Of a stretch of 52,012 nt of DNA, positions 24,044 through 33,062 are shown piece by piece. The notes under the pieces are model-generated. The model was not told the origin of the DNA. It saw only the letters and a program-made list of their open reading frames with translations, and searched no databases. The stretch comes from DSUN01 sp035527715 (GTDB lineage: Bacteria; Planctomycetota; PUPC01; DSUN01), in assembly GCA_035527715.1 (NCBI GenBank), contig DATKZY010000042.1:1-52012 (forward strand), in the 5' to 3' direction. Made by a program: the position numbers and the translations under genes. Numbering within the stretch: position 1 is the first letter of the stretch; each line of letters starts with the position of its first letter.

Positions 24044-26830
24044 ATGAGAATCGCTGCGCTTGCGGTCGTTCTTGCCGCCGTCCCCGCCCTCGCGGCCACG
24101 CCGCCAAGGGCCGAAAACCTGGCGCGCAAGGCGAAGGCCAGCGCCACGACCGAGTACTCGGGCCAGTACCTGGCGAAGTTCGCCACCGATGGCGTGGTGC
24201 CCGAGCCACTGAGCCATGAGGACGTGGGCCGGGCCTGGGCCGTGAAGGGCGACAAGGAGCGCAACGGCTCGACCTTCACGCTCGAGTGGCCCGAGGCCGT
24301 CAAGGTCGCCGAAATCGTTTACTACGCCCGCACCGCCTGGTTCCTCGAGGAAGGCTGGAAGGACTACGAGGTGCTCCTCGACGGGAATGCCGCCCCCGTC
24401 GCGAAGGGCACGCTGGCCATGGACCCCAGGCCCCAGCGAATCAAGGTGCAGCCCGCCTCGGCCAAGAGAATCACCATCAAGTTCCTCAGCTCCTACGGGG
24501 GCCTCAACCCCGGGGCGTCCGAGATCGAGGTCTACTCTGAGAGCCCCCCGAAGGAGGCGCTGACGAGGGTCGGCGGCCCGGCCGCCGTGCCGGTCGCCGA
24601 GGAGTCGCCCGAGCTGGCCAAGGCCGTGGCCGAGGGGAAGCTGGGCTTCGCCACGCTGGCCGTCGTCCAGCGCCAGGAGCTGAATCCCTCGCACGTCTAC
24701 ACCGCCTGCGCCGAGGGCTTCTCGCCGGGCGGCGGCCTCTACCTCCTCTCCCCTGCCGCGCCCGACGGGAAGCTTCAGGAACTCGTCGCGTCGCCAAAGG
24801 GCCAGATCCAGGACCTCGATGTGTCGTACGACGGGAAGGAGATCCTCTTCAGTTGGCGCAAGGAGGGGAATCTGGGCTACCACATCTACCGCGTCAACGC
24901 CGACGGCACGGGGCTGACCCAGCTCACCGACGGCGAGTGCCACGACTACAACGTGGCCTGCCTGCCCGACGGCGGCATCGCCTTCGTCTCCACCCGCGCC
25001 GCCATCGTGCCGCTGTGCTGGACGACGCCCGCCGGCGCCCTCTATCGCATGGACCGCGACGGGCAGAACATGCGGCGGCTCTCCGCCAACTATGTGAACG
25101 ACTTCACCCCCAGCGTCCTGCCCGACGGCCGCATCATCTACTCGCGCTGGGAGTACGTGGACAAGCCGGCCATCCCGATCCAGAGCGTGTGGACGATTCA
25201 CCCCGATGGCACGAACCTGAGCGTGTTCTACGGCAACGGCGTCCTCAGCCCCGCCAGCATGCTCGAGGCCCGCGGTATCCCCGGCACCACCGACGTGCTG
25301 TGCACGCTCACTTCGCACAATGGCCCCATTCGCGGCGGCGTGGGCCTGATCAGCCGCAACTACGGCCTCGACGCCCAGGCTGCCATGTTCAGCCTCACAC
25401 CCGAGGTCAACATCGGCCAGGCCTACCGCGGCAGCGGCAACAGCGTCCGCGGGCCCTACGAGAACCCCTATCCCGTGGACACCGAGCACTTCCTGGTCTC
25501 GAAGAAGGGCTCGATCTGCGTCGGCTCCCGCTCGGGCAAGTGGGCGGTCGTCAAGCCCCGCGAGGGCCGCCTCGGCCTCTACAACCCCGTGCCCCTTCGC
25601 CCGCGGCCTGTTCCCCCCGTGCTCGCGAGCAACACGAAGGCTGAAGGCGATCTGCAATCGTCCCCGGCGTCCATTCCTGCCGAGGCCACGGTGTACATCC
25701 TCGACATCTACGAGGGCCTCGAGCCCGTGGTGCCGCGCGGAACCGTCCGACAAGTCGCCGTGGTGCAGGAGCTCGCCAAGTCCATCCGCACCCACGTCCT
25801 CGGCTTCGGCTTCCAGCGGCCGGTCATCTCGTGCGGCGCCACGTATGCCCCGAAGAAGGTGTGGGGCTTCGCCAAGGTCGAGGCCGACGGCTCGGCCCAC
25901 TTCAAGGTGCCGACCGATGTCCCCATTTACTTCCTCGCCCTCGACGCGTCGGGCCAGGCCGTGCAGCGGATGCGCAGCTTCACCCACTTCGTGCCCGGCG
26001 AGCGCCGCGGCTGCATCGGCTGCCACGAGCCGCGCAACGCCACGCCCCGCACCCAGCAGCCCCTGGCCGCCGGCCGCCCCCCCGAGGCCCTCACAGCACC
26101 CGAATGGGGCACCGAGCACTTCGACTACAGCCGCATCGTCCAGCCCGTGCTCGACAAGCATTGCGTCAAGTGCCACGGCGGCGCCGACCCGCCTCAGCGC
26201 GTGGACCTCACGGGCGGCAAGACCGAGTGGTTCAACGTCTCCTACGACACCCTCACCCACGGCTACGTGAGCTGGATCAACACCTGCAACGGCAACGAGG
26301 CGAACATCCTCCAGATCGCGCCGAAGGCCTGGGGCTCGCCCGCCAGCAAGCTCACGCCGATCCTCATGGGCGGGCACGTGGACAAGGAGGGCAAGCCCCG
26401 CTTCACCCTCTCCGACGCCGAGCGCCGCCGCCTCTTCACCTGGGTTGACCTCAACATCCCCTACTACTCGACCTACGACATGGCCTATCCCGACATCGAG
26501 GGCGGCCGCCGCCTCGTCCCGAAGGACCTCAAGGCCAAGCTCGCCGAGGTCGCCCAGCGCCGCTGCACCGAGTGCCACCAAAAGGCCGTGCCCAGCCGCG
26601 GCTACATCCGCATCACTGAGCCAGAGCTGAACGACTTCCTCGTCGCCCCCCTCGCCAAGGCCGCGGGCGGCCGCGAAGCCTGCAAGAAGCCCGTCTTCGC
26701 CACGAAGGACGACCCGGACTACCAGCTCCTCCTCAAGTGCTTCGACCCCGTCCGCGCCCTTCTCGCCCAGAAGCCGCGCATGGACATGCCCGGCGCCGTT
26801 GCGGCCAAGGTCAACGACTCGTGCCAGTAG
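24044..26830 (+). CDS. Exported multihaem c-type protein with discoidin and PD40 beta-propeller regions (HZS-alpha-like)
   Basis: This is 928 residues from ATG at 24044 (GAGGAG upstream). After a signal peptide (to about residue 18) comes an F5/8-C-type discoidin-like region (about 25-165). A PD40/TolB-type propeller follows (about 200-500, YDGKEILFSWRKEG, LPDGGIAFVSTRAA, LPDGRIIYSRWEYV), then a segment resembling the hydrazine-synthase-alpha middle domain (LDASGQAVQRMRSFTHFVPGERR). Three haem c motifs are present: CIGCH at 657-661, CVKCH at 707-711 and CTECH at 841-845. Proteins of this type are common in planctomycetes without anammox. A redox role is inferred from the haems; no substrate can be assigned. 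Confidence 0.85.
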   Translation: MRIAALAVVLAAVPALAATPPRAENLARKAKASATTEYSGQYLAKFATDGVVPEPLSHEDVGRAWAVKGDKERNGSTFTLEWPEAVKVAEIVYYARTAWFLEEGWKDYEVLLDGNAAPVAKGTLAMDPRPQRIKVQPASAKRITIKFLSSYGGLNPGASEIEVYSESPPKEALTRVGGPAAVPVAEESPELAKAVAEGKLGFATLAVVQRQELNPSHVYTACAEGFSPGGGLYLLSPAAPDGKLQELVASPKGQIQDLDVSYDGKEILFSWRKEGNLGYHIYRVNADGTGLTQLTDGECHDYNVACLPDGGIAFVSTRAAIVPLCWTTPAGALYRMDRDGQNMRRLSANYVNDFTPSVLPDGRIIYSRWEYVDKPAIPIQSVWTIHPDGTNLSVFYGNGVLSPASMLEARGIPGTTDVLCTLTSHNGPIRGGVGLISRNYGLDAQAAMFSLTPEVNIGQAYRGSGNSVRGPYENPYPVDTEHFLVSKKGSICVGSRSGKWAVVKPREGRLGLYNPVPLRPRPVPPVLASNTKAEGDLQSSPASIPAEATVYILDIYEGLEPVVPRGTVRQVAVVQELAKSIRTHVLGFGFQRPVISCGATYAPKKVWGFAKVEADGSAHFKVPTDVPIYFLALDASGQAVQRMRSFTHFVPGERRGCIGCHEPRNATPRTQQPLAAGRPPEALTAPEWGTEHFDYSRIVQPVLDKHCVKCHGGADPPQRVDLTGGKTEWFNVSYDTLTHGYVSWINTCNGNEANILQIAPKAWGSPASKLTPILMGGHVDKEGKPRFTLSDAERRRLFTWVDLNIPYYSTYDMAYPDIEGGRRLVPKDLKAKLAEVAQRRCTECHQKAVPSRGYIRITEPELNDFLVAPLAKAAGGREACKKPVFATKDDPDYQLLLKCFDPVRALLAQKPRMDMPGAVAAKVNDSCQ

Positions 26831-26840
26831 GCGGGAAGCA

Positions 26841-26871
26841 GGGTGTTGGGTGTTAGGTGTCAGGTGTTGGG
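26841..26871. repeat. GTGTTGG/GTGTTAG heptamer tract
   Basis: Four heptamers of the GTGTTRG type in a row (26843-26871), downstream of the cytochrome gene. It has no facing copy nearby. The rest of the 26831-27110 gap shows only the promoter at 27021. Confidence 0.55.
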
Positions 26872-27020
26872 GTACGGAGGGGAGCGCCTGCCGGGCACCC
26901 GGTAGGACGTGCAGTTCGCCATCCAGGTTGGCGGTGGTCCTCATGCACCTCGGCGCAGGGCAAGCTCACCGAGATCTCAAGCCCCGTTTCGCTTCCCCAT
27001 AATTCCCGGGGGCATGGTAC

Positions 27021-27049
27021 TTGACATGCCCATCCCTTTCTGATACAAC
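27021..27049 (+). promoter_or_regulatory. Predicted promoter of the PEP-CTERM gene
   Basis: TTGACA (27021-27026), 17 bases, TACAAC (27044-27049), about 60 bases before the ATG at 27111. Confidence 0.5.
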
Positions 27050-27110
27050 CAGCCGGCACTGGGTTCCTTCGTGGCGGGCCGGTCCACGCAACCGAGAAGG
27101 GAGGTCTAGC

Positions 27111-27908
27111 ATGGCTCGTCATGACCTGACCGAGAGAGTTGGTTTGGGTAGTCGGTTCTTCCCTTGCCTTGCTGTCCTCGTGTGCGCGGTGCTCGCGGCG
27201 GGGGAAGCGCGGGGCGGGATCTTCACGGACGATTTCAGCGGAGGCATCAACCCGACGTTCTGGACGCCGTTTCAGACGACACCCGGGCTCTACAGCATAG
27301 ACGGCACCAATGGCGATGTCCGCTTCGCCATCGTAGGCAATAATCCCGGGGGAAGGCAGAACGTCGGGCTGATGCTGAATCTGGGGGCACTCACGCCTTC
27401 TGGAAAGGTCAGTGGCGACTTCGACTTCCAGGTGGATTTCCGCAACGCGGTCATCGGGCCTGGACTGGACCAGGTCCAGTTACACAGCTACTTCGGCTCA
27501 CCAGGTCCCTACTTCATGGATGTGAGAGATAATAGCGGCGGTCCCAATGTGCACGTCTGGATTGGAGCAGTCCGTGGGGGGTTCCCGACTGCGGCGACGA
27601 GCGGGACGTTTCGCATCTCCCGAAGCGGCAGCGCTGTGTCCGGTTACTTTGAGGGTTCGCTGATCTGGTCCGCGAACTTCACCCTCAACGACCTGGACCG
27701 GGTGGAGTTCATTCTCCAGAACAACAATAGCTCAAACGACCGGACATCAGTGACCTTTGATAACTTCAGCCTGACCGCGGCCGATGTGAATGTGAGTGCG
27801 ATTCCCGAACCTGCCACGCTCACCCTCCTCGGCCTCGGCGTTGCGGCTCTGGCGCGCCGACGGAGGGCGAAAAAGCGCGATTTGGGGCCTTCCGGAGTCC
27901 GACTCTGA
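27111..27908 (+). CDS. PEP-CTERM sorting-domain protein
   Basis: This is 265 residues. A signal peptide ends near residue 36. The body is a beta-rich concanavalin-like domain (IFTDDFSGGINPTFWTPF, DFDFQVDFRNAV, FRISRSGSAVSGYFEG, VTFDNFSL). The C-terminus is a PEP-CTERM tripartite signal: IPEPATL, a hydrophobic segment and RRRR. Exosortase would recognise and process this tail at the membrane; no exosortase is in the window. Base composition is lower in GC than neighbours. ATG at 27111 follows GGGAGG. Function beyond surface display is unknown. Confidence 0.85.
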   Translation: MARHDLTERVGLGSRFFPCLAVLVCAVLAAGEARGGIFTDDFSGGINPTFWTPFQTTPGLYSIDGTNGDVRFAIVGNNPGGRQNVGLMLNLGALTPSGKVSGDFDFQVDFRNAVIGPGLDQVQLHSYFGSPGPYFMDVRDNSGGPNVHVWIGAVRGGFPTAATSGTFRISRSGSAVSGYFEGSLIWSANFTLNDLDRVEFILQNNNSSNDRTSVTFDNFSLTAADVNVSAIPEPATLTLLGLGVAALARRRRAKKRDLGPSGVRL

Positions 27909-28029
27909 CCGGAGTGCCCATCGCCGCAGGTGTAGGCTGGATATGCACTTGCGGCTCCCGCCGCCACATCAGACCCCGCCCAATGACCCACAGGTCGCAT
28001 GAGGCCCCAAAGTCGCGTCCTGGGCCTTC

Positions 28030-28296
28030 CTACGCAGTCCGGTGCGCAGCGCGTAAGGCGCTGGCAGTTATACGCTTACAGGCCGCACTGGTGTAGGGTG
28101 CCTCGGCCGTCACCACCCCTTGCCGCCGCTGCCGCCGCCCGAGGAGCCACGCGCGCCGCTGCCCGTGGTGCTCGCCCGCCAGCCGCCCCTGGAGCGGGAG
28201 GATGAGCTGGTAGCAGCCGCGGCCCTCCCGCTCGGCGCCCCAGGCCCCTGTGGCCATGGCGACGCCAAGTGCGAGGCAGACCACTCGCGCGCGCAT
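28030..28296 (-). CDS. Possible small secreted protein
   Basis: This is 88 residues from ATG at 28296, which has GAGGAGGGA 4 bases upstream and lies 25 bases after the oxidoreductase stop. The N-terminus looks like a signal peptide (VVCLALGVAMATGAWGAE). The rest is Arg/Gly-rich and unrecognised. In another frame the same DNA ends in a Ser/Gly-rich tail (SSGGGSGGKGW), so either a frameshift exists or the frame is non-coding further down. Confidence 0.38.
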   Translation of the reverse strand: MRARVVCLALGVAMATGAWGAEREGRGCYQLILPLQGRLAGEHHGQRRAWLLGRRQRRQGVVTAEAPYTSAACKRITASALRAAHRTA

Positions 28297-28321
28297 TCGC
28301 GTCCCTCCTCTCGGTTGTGCC

Positions 28322-29671
28322 CTACAGCGACCAGCCCTTCCGGTACGGCGGGTTGATGAACTGGTTCGCCCCGGGGCAGTTGGTGAACTGCACCTTCTCG
28401 GCGTCCCATTCGAGCTTCGTGCCGTGGAGCTTGATGGCGATGACGCCGAGCATGGCGATCTCGGTGAGCGGCCCGCCGTAGAGCGCGAAGTCGCTGCCGG
28501 CCTTCTTGCCCTCGCGGATGGCCTTGAGCCAGTCGCCGTGGTGGCCGGGCGCGCGGGGGATTTTCTTCTCGGGCAGCTTGTAGGCCTTCATCGCCGTCTC
28601 GGGGATGATGCGCACGCCGCCGGCGCCATGCGAGCCGTAGGTGATGACGCCCTTGTCGCCGTAGACGCAGGCGCCTGTGTCGGGGTGCCTGCGGCCCTCC
28701 TCGAGTTCCTTGGGCCGCGGGATCTTCTCGATGCCGCTGTACCAGTGCATGGCGACCGGGCCGCGCTTGCCCTTGGCGGGGAACTCGTAGGTGATGATGT
28801 CGCCCTTGGGGAAGGCGTCGCCCTGGGTCTTGAAGTCCCAGCCCTTCACTTCGGCCTGAATGGTCTTGGGCGCGCCGAGGTCGAGCGCCCAGAACACGGG
28901 GTCCACGACGTGACAGGTCCAGTCGCCGATCGTGCCGTTGCCGAAGGGCGTCCAGCCGCGCCAGGAGCCGGGGCAGTAGGCGGGGTGATAGGGCCGCTCC
29001 TGCGCGGGGCCGAGCCAGAGGTCCCAGTCCAGGGTGTCGGGCACGGGCGGCTTCTCGCTCTTGACCTGGGCCAGGCGGTCCACGCCCGAGTTCACGGCCC
29101 TGCAGCCGAGGTGGATGGTGTGGACGTTGCCGATCGCGCCGTCCCAGATCCACTCGCAGAACATGCGAATCGCCTCGGACGAGTGGCCCTGGTTGCCGAG
29201 CTGGGTGACGACGTTTTTCTCTTTCGCGGCCTTCATCAGCTCGCGGACTTCGTGGACGGAGTGCGCGAGGGGCTTCTCGCAGTAGACGTGTTTGCCGCGC
29301 TGGATGGCGGCCATGGCGACGACAGCATGGGTGTGGTCGGGTATGCCGATGGTCACCGCGTCAATGTGCTTCTCCATCTCGTCGAACATCTTGCGGAAGT
29401 CGCGATACTGTTTGGCGTTCGCGAACTTCTTGAGATTGCCTGCGGCCCGCTTGAGGTCCACGTCGCACAGGGCCACGATGTTGTTGCCGCCCGAGGCGGC
29501 GTTGACGACGCCGCCGCCCCGCCCCCCGGCCCCGATGCCGGCGATGTTCAGCTTGTCGCTCGGCGCGTTCTTGGCGGCGCCGCCCACGGCGTGCCGCGGC
29601 ACGACCGCGAGTGCTGCCCCGACCCCCGCGGCCCCAAGAAAGTCCCGACGCGTTACGCGGACCCCCTTCAT
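28322..29671 (-). CDS. Twin-arginine-exported Gfo/Idh/MocA-family oxidoreductase
   Basis: This is 449 residues from ATG at 29671 (AAGGAG upstream). The Tat signal RRDFLGAAGVGAALA is at residues 8-22, so it is folded with its cofactor before export. The Rossmann motif GIGAGGRGG is near residue 46, and the family signature CEKPLAHSVHEVREL near 130 contains the usual EKP motif. The C-terminal domain carries GNGTIGDWTCHVVDP. Such exported MocA proteins oxidise or rearrange sugars and glycosides; which one is unknown. It has its own promoter at 29720-29748. Confidence 0.93.
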   Translation of the reverse strand: MKGVRVTRRDFLGAAGVGAALAVVPRHAVGGAAKNAPSDKLNIAGIGAGGRGGGVVNAASGGNNIVALCDVDLKRAAGNLKKFANAKQYRDFRKMFDEMEKHIDAVTIGIPDHTHAVVAMAAIQRGKHVYCEKPLAHSVHEVRELMKAAKEKNVVTQLGNQGHSSEAIRMFCEWIWDGAIGNVHTIHLGCRAVNSGVDRLAQVKSEKPPVPDTLDWDLWLGPAQERPYHPAYCPGSWRGWTPFGNGTIGDWTCHVVDPVFWALDLGAPKTIQAEVKGWDFKTQGDAFPKGDIITYEFPAKGKRGPVAMHWYSGIEKIPRPKELEEGRRHPDTGACVYGDKGVITYGSHGAGGVRIIPETAMKAYKLPEKKIPRAPGHHGDWLKAIREGKKAGSDFALYGGPLTEIAMLGVIAIKLHGTKLEWDAEKVQFTNCPGANQFINPPYRKGWSL

Positions 29672-29719
29672 CCTGATCTCCTTCTCGATGGCCCATTCGG
29701 GCAAATGACTCGGTGCCCA

Positions 29720-29748
29720 AGTGTAGCGCGAAGCGGACAGCCGGTCAA
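29720..29748 (-). promoter_or_regulatory. Predicted promoter of the MocA-type oxidoreductase gene
   Basis: On the minus strand TTGACC (29748-29743), 17 bases, TACACT (29725-29720). It overlaps the stop region of the upstream phosphatase gene. Confidence 0.7.
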
Positions 29749-31253
29749 ACCGGCTGCCCGAGCGCGCGGAGGCAGAGGATGGCGATATCGTCGTCCCCGA
29801 GGGCCTCGCCCGCGAAGGCCCGCACATCCTCGAAGAGCTGGCCGGCCAGGGTCGGGCTCGCGAGGTCGCCGTGGGTGCGTGCGATGGCGGCCTCGAGGCG
29901 CCCGAGGCCGAAGGGCTCGCCGCCGGGGCCCCGCGCCTCCACGAGGCCATCGGTGTAGAGGACGAAGACGTCGCCCGGGCGGATGCCGATCTCCAGCTCC
30001 TCGGTAACCTGGTCGAAGAGGCCGCCGCGGTAGACGCCCATGACCATCCCCTTGCTCTCCAGGTGGCGAATGGGCGGGGTGCGGCGCGGGTTGAAGAGCA
30101 CGGGCAGGTTGTGGCCGGCGCGGGCGAAGGTCAGGCTGCCCCCGCGGGCATCCAGCACCGCGTAGCAGGCGGACACGAAGGTGCGCGCATCGAGGTCGGC
30201 ATTGATGTCGAGGTTCGTGCGGCGGAGGACCTCGGCCGGCGAGCGATGGTGCTGGGCATGGAGCTTGAGCGACTTCTTGACCATGGCCATGATGAGGGCG
30301 GCCTCCAGGCCGTGGCCGGACACGTCGCCGATGAGGAACGCGACCTCGTGGTCCGAGAGGCGGAAGTAGTCGTAGAAGTCCCCGCCGATCCGCTCCGCCG
30401 GGCGGTACAGGCAGTAGAAGTCGTAGCCCTCCACCCTCGGGCTCTCGGCGGGGAGCATTTTCTGGACGATTTCGCGGGCGCGTTCCAGGTCCCGCTGGGG
30501 CGGCTCGGCCTCGGTCGGCGTCCTGCCCGCGGCGGGGGCCTCGGGCTGGCCGGGCGTGCAGCGCTCGAGCAGGTGCTGCGCCATATGCCCGGGGGCCGTC
30601 GAGGTCAGAAGCAGGTCGGTCGAGATGTTGACCTCAGGCACGGGCCGGCGGCATTCGGGGCAGACCCACGTGCCGTCGGGGGCGGCCTGGCGCCAGGCGG
30701 GCTCGGACTCGATCCTGCGGCGGAGCTTCGCAGTGAGCTCGCCGTGGCGGCTGGCCTCGCGCACGATGAGGTCCAGGGCCTCGGCGGTGAACGGCTTCCG
30801 CTTGTCCCCGTGCGCCGCGCAGCGCTCCAGGTGCTCGAGCACCCGCTCGAGGGGCGGCGGCACCGCCTTGGCCTCCGCGTGCCAGAGCACCGTGGTGGCC
30901 TCCGCGCAGTAGGGGCACCACCAGCGGTTCAGCCAGTCGGTGAGCCGCCAGGCGGGGTCGGTGCGGAGCGACTCCTCGAGTTCGAGTTGGCGGGCCTTGG
31001 CCTCGAGGGCGGCCCGCCCGAAGCGGGTGCCGGCGCCCTCGGACCAGTGGCGGCACTCGTGGGCGAAATGGCGAAGGACGTCCGAGGCCGCGCGGCTCGG
31101 CTGATACGGCGTCACGCCGACCTCGCCGCAATAGGGGCACAGCCAGTGGCGCTCGTGCGCCAGCACCTGCCAGCCCGGGTCGCGCGCCAGGCGGTGCTGG
31201 ATCGCCTGAAGCACCGCCCAGGTCTTCGCGTCCATCCGCCCCGCCTTGCCCAT
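29745..31253 (-). CDS. SpoIIE/RsbU-type PP2C phosphatase with three N-terminal zinc-knuckle modules
   Basis: This is a 502-residue protein. The C-terminal half (about 260-500) is a PPM/SpoIIE phosphatase with GGDFYDYF, DVSGHGLEAA and YTDGLVEA metal-site motifs, as in RsbU enzymes that dephosphorylate anti-sigma-factor antagonists. The N-terminal half holds three repeated modules of pattern C-x2-C, about 25 residues, H-x3/4-C: CPYC (39-42), a second CPYC near residue 113, and CPEC near 210, each preceded by an aromatic-rich strand and separated by DPGW/DPAW helices. I do not know this sensor arrangement. It starts 11 bases after the URO-D gene, so the two are in one operon. Confidence 0.85.
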   Translation of the reverse strand: MGKAGRMDAKTWAVLQAIQHRLARDPGWQVLAHERHWLCPYCGEVGVTPYQPSRAASDVLRHFAHECRHWSEGAGTRFGRAALEAKARQLELEESLRTDPAWRLTDWLNRWWCPYCAEATTVLWHAEAKAVPPPLERVLEHLERCAAHGDKRKPFTAEALDLIVREASRHGELTAKLRRRIESEPAWRQAAPDGTWVCPECRRPVPEVNISTDLLLTSTAPGHMAQHLLERCTPGQPEAPAAGRTPTEAEPPQRDLERAREIVQKMLPAESPRVEGYDFYCLYRPAERIGGDFYDYFRLSDHEVAFLIGDVSGHGLEAALIMAMVKKSLKLHAQHHRSPAEVLRRTNLDINADLDARTFVSACYAVLDARGGSLTFARAGHNLPVLFNPRRTPPIRHLESKGMVMGVYRGGLFDQVTEELEIGIRPGDVFVLYTDGLVEARGPGGEPFGLGRLEAAIARTHGDLASPTLAGQLFEDVRAFAGEALGDDDIAILCLRALGQPV

Positions 31254-31264
31254 TCGCGTCGCCC

Positions 31265-32317
31265 CTACAGCGTGAGCGGATAGGTGCCAAGGTCGAGGAG
31301 CGCGTCGCGCATGGCCTTGTAGTTCTCGGGGTTCACCCCCGAGGTGATGCTGTTCGAGCTGGAGAGCATGAACGCGCCATTCCGAGCGCCGTCCTTGAGG
31401 CACTGGCGAACCGTGCGCTTGACCTCCCTTGTGCTGCCCCAGCACAGCAGTGGGCCGCAATCCACGTTGCCCACGAGGCAGATGCGATTTCCGTACAGCT
31501 CGCGGACCTTGGCGAGGCTCATCCCTGCCGCAGGCTCCAGCGGGTTCAGGCCGTCAATGCCCGATTCCACGATCATGTCGAGGATCGGCATGATATTGCC
31601 GTCGGTGTGCTTGATCACGTAGGCGCCCGCCTCGTGCGCCGAGTCCACCGCCCGCTTCATGCCCGGGAGGAAGAACTCTCGGAAGTGCCTGGGCGACATG
31701 AACGGCGCGTTCTTGTCGGCGTAGTCGTCGCCCAGGATCACAATGTCCACGCCCGCCTTCACGGCGCGCTCGGTGAGCCGCAGGTCGTAGCTCAGGCAGA
31801 TCTCGACGAGCTGGTGGACGAGGCCGGGGTTGAGATGAATGTCCATCAGGAACTGCTCGACGCCTCGCAGGTGGGCGGCGTTGAAGAACGAGTCCCGTCC
31901 CACCCAAATGATGGCCTTCGTGCCCTTGAATTCGCGGATGGCGTTGGGCAGCTCCCCGAGGGCGTTGGGGGCCTCGGGGTCGGGCGGCACGTAGTCCTTG
32001 AGATCCTCGGGCCGCTTGATGGGGGCCTCGACGGGATAGGGCGAGCTCTCGGGGCCGATGGCGCGGACGACGCCCCAGTGGTCCCGGAAGAGCCCCTTCT
32101 CCCTGTCCACGTAGTTCAGGCCCTCCTTCGGCCAGGACGAGCGGTTCATGCCCGCCACGTCGAGGCCGAATTTCTCGACGAACTCGGCGTACGTGCAACC
32201 AGGATAGATGCCCTCCATCACCTTCGGGTCAATCACCATCTCGAGCAGGGGCACGCGGTCCGGGACCTTGCGCTCCAGGGCGCAGAAGACGCGCTCGCGG
32301 GAGTTCATGGTGGCCAT
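31265..32317 (-). CDS. Uroporphyrinogen-decarboxylase-family (URO-D/MtaA-like) protein
   Basis: This 350-residue protein has the URO-D TIM-barrel pattern: N-terminal RERVFCALERKVPDRVPL, central VDIVILGDDYADKNAPFMSPRHFREF, HTDGNIMPILD and a C-terminal GVNPENYKAM. True HemE needs an N-terminal RQAGR motif; here the equivalent is not present. It is more like the corrinoid-methyltransferase/MtaA-like relatives, but the zinc Cys-His pattern is not complete enough to call a methyltransferase. It precedes the zinc-knuckle SpoIIE phosphatase by 11 bases on the same strand. Confidence 0.8.
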   Translation of the reverse strand: MATMNSRERVFCALERKVPDRVPLLEMVIDPKVMEGIYPGCTYAEFVEKFGLDVAGMNRSSWPKEGLNYVDREKGLFRDHWGVVRAIGPESSPYPVEAPIKRPEDLKDYVPPDPEAPNALGELPNAIREFKGTKAIIWVGRDSFFNAAHLRGVEQFLMDIHLNPGLVHQLVEICLSYDLRLTERAVKAGVDIVILGDDYADKNAPFMSPRHFREFFLPGMKRAVDSAHEAGAYVIKHTDGNIMPILDMIVESGIDGLNPLEPAAGMSLAKVRELYGNRICLVGNVDCGPLLCWGSTREVKRTVRQCLKDGARNGAFMLSSSNSITSGVNPENYKAMRDALLDLGTYPLTL

Positions 32318-32340
32318 CGCCTCCGTGAATGAGGAGCGTC

Positions 32341-32425
32341 GAGTGACAAGTGACGACTGTCGAGAGCAGGGTCAGGTCCGTTCCGCCCACTTGCCACTCG
32401 GCACTTGCCACTTGCCGCTCGCCTG
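32341..32425. repeat. Facing GTGACAAGTG / CACTTGCC heptamer tracts between divergent genes
   Basis: GAGTGACAAGTGAC at 32341-32354 faces CCACTTGCCACTCGGCACTTG at 32387-32407, with further CACTTGCC heptamers to 32415. It sits between the divergent URO-D and DUF177 genes. Confidence 0.6.
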
Positions 32426-32490
32426 TGGTAGTATCCCCATTATACCCAATCGGCCCGCCAAGGGAAGCAAGGAGTGAGAGGGCCCCTGCC

Positions 32491-33024
32491 ATGAAGATCG
32501 GCGTCACCTCGCTCGGCGACCGTCCGGCCGCACTCGAAGCCAGGATGAGCCCCAGAGAGCTCGACCTGACGGCCGAGCGGGTGGAGTTCCGCGACCCCGT
32601 GCAGGTCGCGGTGACGGTCACCCGGTTGCAGGAGGACGTGCTGGCGGAGGGCAAGGCGAACACGACTGCTCACGCCGAGTGCAGCCGCTGCCTGGAGGAC
32701 GTGCCGCTGGAGCTCCACGGCGAGTTCGAGGCCCTCTACGTGCCCGACACGGGGCGGTTCGCCAAGCGGATGGACCACCCCGACTTCGCCGGGACCGGCC
32801 AGCGGGTGAACTTCTACTCGGAGCAGACGATTGACCTCGCCGACGAGATCCGCCAGTGTGTGCTGCTCGAGCTGCCGATGAAGCCGCTGTGCCGGCCCGA
32901 CTGCGCCGGCCTGTGCCCCTCGTGCGGCGAGGACCTCAACAAAGGCCCCTGCTCCTGCAAGCCTGCCGCGGATGAAGGCCCCTTCGCCGCCCTCCGCAAG
33001 CTCATCCCGCCCGAGGCGGAGTAG
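32491..33024 (+). CDS. DUF177 (YceD-type) protein
   Basis: This is 177 residues from ATG at 32491. It has the DUF177/YceD pattern: beta region, CSRCLEDV near residue 68, then a C-terminal Cys-rich segment CRPDCAGLCPSCGEDLN near 133-150, which looks like a zinc site. The family is linked in most bacteria to 50S assembly and 23S rRNA accumulation, and its gene usually precedes rpmF (L32). Here no rpmF follows; the next 750 bases are non-coding repeats. Possible promoter words TTGCCA (32405) and TAGTAT (32429) lie upstream. Confidence 0.9.
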   Translation: MKIGVTSLGDRPAALEARMSPRELDLTAERVEFRDPVQVAVTVTRLQEDVLAEGKANTTAHAECSRCLEDVPLELHGEFEALYVPDTGRFAKRMDHPDFAGTGQRVNFYSEQTIDLADEIRQCVLLELPMKPLCRPDCAGLCPSCGEDLNKGPCSCKPAADEGPFAALRKLIPPEAE

Positions 33025-33062
33025 CGGCCTGCCGTGCCCCTCAGCACCGGACCCCACCTCGC

